From an uncultured Collinsella sp. (lineage in GTDB: Bacteria; Actinomycetota; Coriobacteriia; Coriobacteriales; Coriobacteriaceae): a DNA stretch of 14,930 nt. Each line of letters opens with the position of its first letter. Positions within the stretch are counted from its first letter, which is position 1. The translations under genes were made by a program, and so were the position numbers. Positions 14,404 to 14,930 of this stretch are shown here, in pieces. The notes beneath the pieces are model-generated. The model saw nothing but the letters and a program-made list of their open reading frames with translations, was not told the origin of the DNA and did not search any database. The stretch covers positions 1 to 14,930 of the forward strand of contig UQVT01000030.1 of the NCBI GenBank assembly GCA_900544465.1. Reading direction: 5' to 3'.

Positions 14404-14409
14404 TATAAT
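14404..14409 (+). promoter_or_regulatory. Candidate -10 box of fucO
   Basis: TATAAT is a perfect -10 hexamer on the + strand. No -35 resembling TTGACA lies 16-18 nt upstream, so the promoter may need an activator. A start near 14416 would give a leader of about 157 nt before the fucO ATG. TTGACG at 14478-14483 could be an alternative -35, but its -10 is poor. Confidence 0.4.
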
Positions 14410-14462
14410 CTAGCCTTCGCTGCTGTCGGGAGGGAAGAACTAGGGCTCCGTTATTCTGTTGA

Positions 14463-14513
14463 AACGCTTTAACACCTTTGACGTTCTCACGCGTTTTTTG
14501 TTTCAAAAGCGTT
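14463..14513. promoter_or_regulatory. AACGCTTT inverted repeat in the fucO leader
   Basis: AACGCTTT (14463-14470) and AAAGCGTT (14506-14513) are exact reverse complements 35 nt apart. The left copy is itself in a near-palindrome, GTTGAAACGCTTTAAC, reminiscent of LacI/CcpA-family operators. The same AAACGCTTT nonamer occurs at 6909-6917 upstream of the beta-glucoside operon. Confidence 0.4.
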
Positions 14514-14530
14514 AGGATGGAACTTATAGC

Positions 14531-14553
14531 GCGGGGCGTAATAGGTGCCCCGC
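14531..14553 (+). promoter_or_regulatory. GC-rich hairpin just upstream of the fucO SD
   Basis: GCGGGGC (14531-14537) pairs perfectly with GCCCCGC (14547-14553) over a 9-nt loop. The SD GGGAGG lies about 7 nt further on. There is no T-run, so it is not a terminator; it may protect the mRNA 5' region or influence ribosome access. Confidence 0.45.
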
Positions 14554-14572
14554 ACACGATGGGAGGCTATCA

Positions 14573-14930
14573 ATGGCTAATCGTTTCGTTCTCAATACCA
14601 TTTCTTATCATGGTTCCGGCGCCATCAAGGAGATCCCCGGCGAGCTCCAGCGTCGTGGCTACAAGAAGATCTTCGTCTGCTCCGACCCCGATCTGGTCAA
14701 GTTTGGCGTTACCGCTAAGGTGACCGACGAGCTCGACGCCGCCGGCATCGCTTGGAGCCTCTACTCCGAGATCAAGCCCAACCCCACTATCCAGAACGTC
14801 AAGGACGGCGTCGAGGCCTTTAAGGCCGCCGAGGCTGACGCTATCGTGACCATCGGTGGCGGCTCCTCCATGGACACCGCCAAGGCCATCGGCATCATCA
14901 TCAACAACCCCGAGTTCGCCGATGTCCGCA
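14573..14930 (+). CDS. fucO: Lactaldehyde reductase / 1,2-propanediol oxidoreductase, iron-dependent (3' end outside window)
   Basis: The first 119 codons of a group III, iron-dependent alcohol dehydrogenase. The start MANRFVLNTISYHG, then KVTDELDAAGIAWSLYSEI, KPNPTIQNVKDGVEAF and IIINNPEFADVR closely follow the remembered E. coli FucO N-terminus. The nucleotide-binding GGGSSMDTAKAIG is at residues 95-107 (Gly95-97, Ser98, Asp101). FucO reduces L-lactaldehyde, from fucose or rhamnose breakdown, to 1,2-propanediol with NADH, regenerating NAD+ anaerobically. The iron-binding His/Asp residues lie beyond the window. ATG 14573 follows GGGAGG at good spacing. Codon use is strongly C-ending, suggesting high expression. 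A broader-substrate alcohol dehydrogenase of the same group remains possible. Confidence 0.9.
   Translation, partial: MANRFVLNTISYHGSGAIKEIPGELQRRGYKKIFVCSDPDLVKFGVTAKVTDELDAAGIAWSLYSEIKPNPTIQNVKDGVEAFKAAEADAIVTIGGGSSMDTAKAIGIIINNPEFADVR

Noticed and set aside
14348..14557. 69-codon minus-strand frame over the fucO leader
   Set aside because: It covers the promoter and hairpins of fucO and has no family resemblance. A real gene is not excluded but is not supported.

Overview
The window looks like the chromosome of a high-GC, anaerobic, saccharolytic gut actinobacterium, most plausibly a member of the Coriobacteriia such as Collinsella. This is inference from gene content ([FeFe] hydrogenase, PTS beta-glucoside uptake, FucO-type alcohol dehydrogenase), GC-rich codon use, strong GGAGG-type ribosome binding sites, GTG starts and short GGGAC-containing palindromes between genes. 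No rRNA, tRNA, CRISPR array or intact transposase is visible.

Region 1 (3-4404, + strand) is one tightly packed operon: the last 52 codons of a GltD-like flavoprotein, a multi-cluster [FeFe] hydrogenase, a lipoprotein of the NitT/TauT substrate-binding type carrying a Tat-like signal, and a single protein fusing an ABC permease to a shortened ABC ATPase. Each gene overlaps or nearly touches the next (7-nt overlap, then gaps of 2 and 3 nt), so hydrogen metabolism and one uptake system appear to be co-expressed. The transported substrate is unknown.

Region 2 (4405-5837) holds a RelB/DinJ-type antitoxin with no visible toxin partner, an intergenic palindrome that can fold in two mutually exclusive ways, and a CPBP (CAAX-like) membrane protease.

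Region 3 (5846-9932) is a sugar locus: an AraC-family regulator divergent from a GH1 6-phospho-beta-glucosidase and a PTS EIIBC permease. The permease imports and phosphorylates a beta-glucoside, the hydrolase splits the phosphorylated sugar, and the AraC protein probably controls both. A good Rho-independent terminator closes the unit.

Region 4 (9957-13173) holds a YgiQ-family radical SAM protein on the minus strand with unusual low-complexity basic ends. It is divergent from a YoaK/DUF1275 membrane protein. Two palindromic elements and one strong terminator lie in this region.

Region 5 (about 13190-14470) is clearly AT-richer than its flanks and looks acquired or decaying. It contains the broken remnant of an ABC ATPase gene, a LURP-one/tubby-like protein, and a possible 42-residue membrane peptide under a good promoter. 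The window ends in the first 119 codons of fucO (lactaldehyde/1,2-propanediol oxidoreductase), which has a long structured leader.
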